From the NCBI GenBank assembly GCA_013365365.1, contig JABVXU010001101.1:1-10091 (forward strand): a DNA stretch of 10,091 bases, in the 5' to 3' direction. The notes beneath the pieces were generated by a model, which was not told where the DNA came from, made no database searches, and saw only the letters and a list, made by a program, of their open reading frames with translations. The stretch is from Cruorifilaria tuberocauda. Lineage: Eukaryota; Nematoda; Chromadorea; Rhabditida; Onchocercidae. Positions 1 to 6,400 of the stretch are shown here, one piece after another (the first letter of the stretch is position 1; each line of letters starts with the position of its first letter). Position numbers and translations under genes: made by a program.

Positions 1-401
1 ATAACAATAAGAAACCATAGAACTTGAAGAGATTAATATAGCTTGTTCCATTCAGAAAATAAAATATAAATAAACTATTTCGAATTCAATATTTTGTAAT
101 TCTAATAGGGCAGTAGGAAAAAAGGAGTGATAAGCAAATGATAAAGAATGATAACTGATATCATGATAATGAAAATTGAATTGATAATAAAATAAGCAGT
201 AATAAATCATGAAATAAATAATAATTATTTGCAATTAATATTATTTATTTAAATATTTTATACTTAATAATGTAATATTTAACCTGATAATATTTTATGA
301 TACATAATCAATATTTAAATCACTCATCCTGATATCATTTAACTGATAAAATTTATCATATATATTTTAAAGCGTTATCTGTTTGCAATATAATTTTTCA
401 G
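1..401 (+). other. Intron upstream of exon 1 (partial), no gene seen
   Basis: The stretch is A+T-rich with stops in all forward frames. It holds a cluster of TGATAA/GATAA words at about 128-190 and TGATAA/TTATCA words at 290-360. It ends in the TTTTTCAG acceptor of exon 1. No Cys-rich block resembling the family's extracellular NRF domain is visible, so the preceding exons must lie further left. A minus-strand ORF at 52-234 is low-complexity Tyr/Phe/Ile sequence and is not supported as a gene. Confidence 0.6.
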
Positions 402-492
402 GATTTTACTCATTGTTTGGTTATGCTTTTTGATCATTGGTACATTTATCGATGAATATGATTTGAAATTTTTACTTACCAAACAAATTAAA
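402..492 (+). CDS. Exon 1 of the NRF-6-like gene: first membrane segment
   Basis: This exon is too short to stand out as an ORF and was found by frame and splice logic. A TTTTTCAG acceptor ends at 401. The first base completes a codon begun in a missing upstream exon (phase 2), and 30 codons follow: ILLIVWLCFLIIGTFIDEYD, then a Lys-containing linker. A hydrophobic helix followed by an acidic turn and a linker is what the family has between the extracellular NRF domain and the acyltransferase-3 domain. The donor is AAA|GTATGA; reading on would meet TGA at 496. Its phase 0 end matches the phase 0 start used for exon 2. A start here is unlikely because there is no suitable ATG and the acceptor is good. 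Confidence 0.72.
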
Positions 493-3400
493 GTATGAAT
501 TTTCAATTCTAAATTACTAAATAAGTTATGGTATGAATCTTCAATTCTAAATTACTAAATAAATTAAAGCATGAATGTTCAATTCTAAATTACTAAATAA
601 ATTATAATATGAATTTTTAATTCTAAATTATTAAGCAGATTAAGGTACAAATTTTTAATTTTAAATTACTGAATGAATTAAAGTATGAATTTTCAAACTT
701 TTAACTTTATTAAAATTTCTTAGTAAAAGAATTAATAATTTCATTTGCTACAAGTTTGAAATTACTTGACGTGCATGAAATATACCATCGATATAAACGA
801 TAAGTAACAGGTGTATATGTGTTTTTTTATTAGCTAGCAGTGTATCTAGCTTAAATGCCTACTTAATTAAGTCTACTTAATTAATTATGTTATTAATTAA
901 TCTCTCGCTTCATCTTCAGTTATTACCTGTGATCAGGTATATCATATTTGTAACATTTCAATTTATTGATTAAAATATTTGAATTTACAGGAAATTGCAC
1001 GATGCGTATCAATTTCTCGAAATGCTAATATAGCATTAAGTACAAAACGTTCACATAAATTTCACTCTATTCAAGGTTTACAAGTAATTACCGTATCAAT
1101 TATAGTAACGGCTAATTGCTTCATCTATATTCTACCGTATATTGGTAATTTCATTTTTTTTCTTTTGAAATTTTTTAATAATTTCTATTTTTTTTCTTTA
1201 TTCAATAAAAGGATTTAAAATTTTTAAATATATTAGATTAAAAATTTGCATGAAAGTAAGTATAGCAAAGATGTTATTGAGAATAGTAATTAAACCAAAT
1301 TTTACTCCTTATTAATTATTTTATGTAAAAATTAAAATTTGATTTACTTATGCTCACATATATTTAATTATTATATTTGATGGTAAAGTTTATTGATTAA
1401 TTTTAAATTTCAACTTATTTCATTTGTATCTTATTATGTTTATTATATTATTATCATGATAGATTTTATTGATTATTTTTAAATTTTAGCTTGTTTTATT
1501 TGTATCTTATTATTATTATAGTTATTATCTTATCATTATTATTATACTTATTAATAAATATATTGTTGTGATATAATGCCAAACTTTACTTTAAGATTTA
1601 TTTTTAAGGTTTTAATTTCATTCTAACTTACTTATTATTAACCTACTTATTACAATCATAATTACTTATTACAATCATAACTTACTTATTACAATCATAT
1701 CATCAACTTGTTTGTTTTTTTCAAATAAATTCTAGCTTAGTATTTTTTATGACAATGTGCAAAATTTTTAATCATTTATTAAATAATTATATCATTTAAA
1801 ATCATTAAACCGTTAAAACATTAAAAATCACTAGAAACTATTAAATTTTCAATGGATTAAATTTATATTAATTCATATTCTTATTAATATTAAATCATAT
1901 TCATATTAGTATTAAATCATATTAATATTAAGTCATATTCACATTGATATTAATTCATATTCTTATTAGTATTAACTCATATTCCTACTAATATTAAATC
2001 ATATTCGTATTAATATTAACTCAAATTCATATTAGTATTAAATCATATTCATATAAATTCATATTTGTACAAAATAAATATCAGAATTTGATGTATTGAA
2101 AACTTAATGAATAGAAATTTTACGTTATATTATCATGGAAAAGTATTAAACATATTATCATTAAAGTAATTTTTAGTAAATTTTTCAAATTTAGAAATTT
2201 TTAAATCTAATTTTTTTATTGTTATTCAAATTTTAAAGTAAATGATTTATTAATTTAATTAAATTAAAATAATAAAATAATTAAATAGTAAAAGTTAAAC
2301 TTGAATATAAGAAACTTTCTTTCAGAAAATGTTTTATTCTCATATGAAAGTGTCTATAGCTGGCAGCTTCATCCGTTGAATAATTTCACGTATCATATTG
2401 ACGGCTTAATTGCTATTGACACGTTACTTACGTCACTATTATTTCACCATATTCTACAAACAACGGATGATATCAAAAAGCTCTATTTCATCCGATTACT
2501 ACAGTCTGTACTGATTTTTACCTATACTTTTATATTTTATAGTATTTTAAGAACAAAAAAAAAAAAAGTTTATTAATTAAATTTGTTAATTAAATTAAAC
2601 CTAATTAATATTTTTTGCTTTTATACGCTCTAGAATTCTATGATTAAAGAAAAGTTTATTAATTAAATTAAACTTAATTAATATTTTTTTATGCAAATTT
2701 AACTAATTGATAATTATCATATTCGGATTAATTTATAAATTTTTTTATTTTTTTCAAAGCATGATAAAAAAGATATTACAATTTTTCCTTTTTTTTTTTA
2801 GTTACTTGATATATTTTACAAATTTACTTACTTACTAATATTGCAATAATTTTTTTGCAACCATGTTTCAATATAATTTATTTACTTTAATTTATTTACT
2901 TTTATTTACCTTAAATAATTCAATTTAAATAAAAAATGATAATTAGGTAGATTAAAAATAAATGAAAAATAAATAGTAAATATATTTAAGTAAAAATATA
3001 CGACAAATTATTATTTCGACATGCTAAAATTTATGCTTAATTACTCTCTTAATTACTTAATTACTAACTAATTATTTCTAATTTATCGTAATTTTATCAT
3101 TTTATCAGTTTTATCATTTTACTTTGCTATTTTATTAATTGTTATTTTAATAAGTTTTATCATATTATCAATTTATCTGATCCATTATACTTTACGTATA
3201 AATTGTTTCTTGATTATTTCAAAGTTATTATATTTATATCATTTTATCATTTTACTTTATCACTTTATTAATATTTATCAATTTATTAAGTTTTATCATT
3301 TTACTTTATCACTTTATTAATATTTATCAATTTGTTAAGTTTTATCATTTTATCATTTTGCTTTATCACTTTATTAATATTTATCAATTTATTAAGTTTT

Positions 3401-6400
3401 ATCATTTTATCATTTTGCTTTATCACTTTATTAATATTTATAATTCTATTAAGTTTTATCATTTTATCATTTTACTTTATCACTTTATTAATATTTATCA
3501 ATTTACTAAGTCTTATCATTTTATCATTCTACTTTATCACTTTATTAATTATCATTTCATTCTATCAATTTGCTAGATCCATTATACTTGATGTGTAAAT
3601 TTTTTGTTTTACTCTATTGTTCATTATGTTTTACGTGATATAATTCACGTGTGAAATTTTCTAGGACACTTCCGGTATTCATATTCACAATCCTGTTTAT
3701 GACGTTTTTATACGAACGTTTATCGTCCGGACCAATATGGATGCATGATGACCTGATTGTACGTTGCAAGAATTCATGGTGGAAAAATATTTTATTTATC
3801 AATAATTTTTTTTCAGCCAAACAAACGGTATTCATTTTAAATCGATTTTTCTTTAATTTAAATTTTTAAGATTTTTTTTTGAAATTTCAATTTTATGCAT
3901 TACTTTTTATAAATTATCACTTTATTAAATTTCATTGGATTAATTATTAAGTTTTATTGCATTAATATAGGTTTTATTGTATTAATTATCGTTAATATAA
4001 GTTTTATTAATTATCGTTAATATAGTTTTATTGATTATCGTTAATTATTAATTATCGTTAATATTTCATTAATTATCGTTAATATAAGTTTTATTAATAT
4101 AATTAATAAAACCTATATTAACGATAATTAATTGTATTGCATTAATTATCGTTTCACTAAGTTTTGTTTAATTTTATTTCATTAAGTTTTATTATTTTAT
4201 CATTTCACTAAATTATCAGAACTATTATACTTTACGTAAAAATACTTTACCTATTTATTATACTTTAAGCTTTACCTATTACTTTACTTTACCTATTTAT
4301 TATACTTTAAGCCAAAAAAAGGAGTATAATTTAAGTCATTCAATATTTCAAATAATTTATAAAATTTAATTACTAATTTTACGAATAAAATTATTTATTA
4401 ATTGTTGTGAATATGAATATGATTATTAGTATTTATTAGTTTATTGCAGTAAAATTAATTATTATGAAATTTTAGAAATTAAAATTTTTAAATAATTAAG
4501 CGATTAAATTAAAATTTAATAATACCTAAAAAAAATTCGCTATAATTTCATTAGATATTACTTTACTAATATCATTTTTGCTATTGTTGATAATGAAATT
4601 TTAAGAGTAGGTTAAATGGAAATGAATTTAAATTGTTTTTTTTTTTTCACTTCATTACTTTTATTTTTTACTAATTTTTACTTTCACTTGAGTAACATGT
4701 TTAATATTTTTCTATTAATAAATTTTTTACGTAACATTTACACTTTCACTTATAAAATCATCCATTTGAGAAGTTAAAATAAATCGATTGATAATAAACT
4801 ATGATAAATAATAAACTGATAAACTGATAATAAACAATGATAAAATATTTTGATTATTGATAAGTTTTGATGACAAAATATACAGTTTAGTTGATCATGT
4901 ATCAGTTAATGATTTCTGATAAAATCGTAAATTAATTGTTAAAAGATTATTATAATCAGATAATCATGATAATTATATGACAATTGATAAATCGATAATT
5001 AATCATAAATTGTTAAGCTGATAATCTGATATTAAGCTTAAGCTGATAATGTAAAAGCTAAACAATGATTGCGATTAATTATTAGCCTAGTAAATTATAA
5101 AATAACTAGCATGCTGATTAATGATTAAGTTATTCGTTATCAGATAAGTATTAAATCATAAATAAAATGATAATTACATGATAATTACATAATTAATAAA
5201 ATGATAATTACCTGATAAAATGATAATTACAGTGCTTGGATGGAGGCTATCTGTATTCGTTGATAGTACAATACTTCCTATTACTCTTACCTATGCTTTA
5301 CCTATCCAAGCGTTACTATACGGCGGTTTTAGCTATTGCTGTATCAAGCATTTTTGCTTCAATCATTTATACATTTCATGAAATTTCAACTACTAAATTA
5401 CCACCAACTTTATTACTTACAGCTAACACAATATCGTAAGGTTTAAAAAAATTACTCTTATTTTCTCCTCAAATAAAAGTGATTTTTAAAGTTTTTTAAG
5501 TTTTTGAATTTAAATTTTTAAAAATTTTTGATGAATTGTTTTTGAAATTATAAAAAAAGATTATTTCTAGAAAAATTTTCAAATCAAAATTCAAATCAAA
5601 GATTAAAATTTCAAAATAGAATTCTGATCGAATATGTGGGAAAAAAATAAAAAAATAAATTAAACTTTTTTTTTATTCGAAATTTAATAATTTATTTTTG
5701 AAATGATGTATAACTTTATTACTAATTATAGTAATATTTTTTCTTCGTTTCTTTTTTTATACTAATTTTTTTTCAGTTCTGAAATTTATAACGAATATAT
5801 TGATTTATTATATACAAAGCCCTGGGCTCGAGCACCAGCATTTCTTATTGGCTTCCTTTTCTCATTTCTCTTTGTTGGCCAATCATCAATCAGTAGTGTA
5901 AGCTTTTTTTTTCGTCAATTTAAATGAATTAAAAGTTTTTAATTTCGAATAGATCGATAATCATTGGGTGAGATATTACGTAAAACTTCCGAATGTTATA
6001 CTAAATAGGAATACTTAAAATAGGTATATATAAATAAGAATACTTAATTATATCTTCTATGTTTTAAGAATAATCGAATTGTTGTACTAAATAGAGATAT
6101 AAGTATGATTATTCTATTGTAATCATAATCATTGCTACATTAATATAAGTATAATATAATCGTAATAAAAAATTTTACTTCTCGTCGTTACTACGATATT
6201 ACTTATCATTATAGTAATTATAGTAATATCAATATAACATTATCGAAGTAAGTAATTTTTACTATTACATTAATACATTTATAGATAAAATTAAAAGTTT
6301 CGTTAAGTTAAAGTTAAAATTTAAAAGTATAACAGTTAGTGAAAATAACAATGAAAATTTGGTTAAAGTTGATTAATTTAACTTAAAAAAATAAATACTT

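Larger units (their letters stand above)
1145..2325 (+). other. Intron 2 of the NRF-6-like gene
   Basis: The intron is 1181 bases, GTAATT to TTTCAG, and has no supportable gene. It carries a T-rich tract directly after the donor, repeated Tyr/Ile-coding TTATTAT words at 1430-1560, a 19-20-bp array near 1646-1700 and a 22-bp array at 1873-2054. Confidence 0.75.
3828..5232 (+). other. Intron 4 of the NRF-6-like gene
   Basis: At 1405 bases this is the longest intron, GTATTC to AATTACAG. It contains the palindromic ATTAATTATCG array (3940-4150), CTTTACCTATTTATTATACT repeats near 4245-4310, and from about 4790 to 5232 a tract dense in TGATAA/GATAA words. No coding potential is seen on either strand. 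Confidence 0.75.

Noticed and set aside
52..234. Minus-strand ORF of 60 codons rich in Tyr, Phe, His and Ile
   Set aside because: It follows the low-complexity GATAA composition of the intron and has no domain, splice signals or homology that I recognise.
3332..3598. Two overlapping plus-strand ORFs with hydrophobic and Tyr/His-rich repeats
   Set aside because: They are direct translations of the 57-bp minisatellite in two frames; the periodic residues come from the DNA repeat.
3614..3835. Minus-strand ORF of 73 codons
   Set aside because: It is the antisense shadow of exon 4, whose plus-strand frame carries the family signature.
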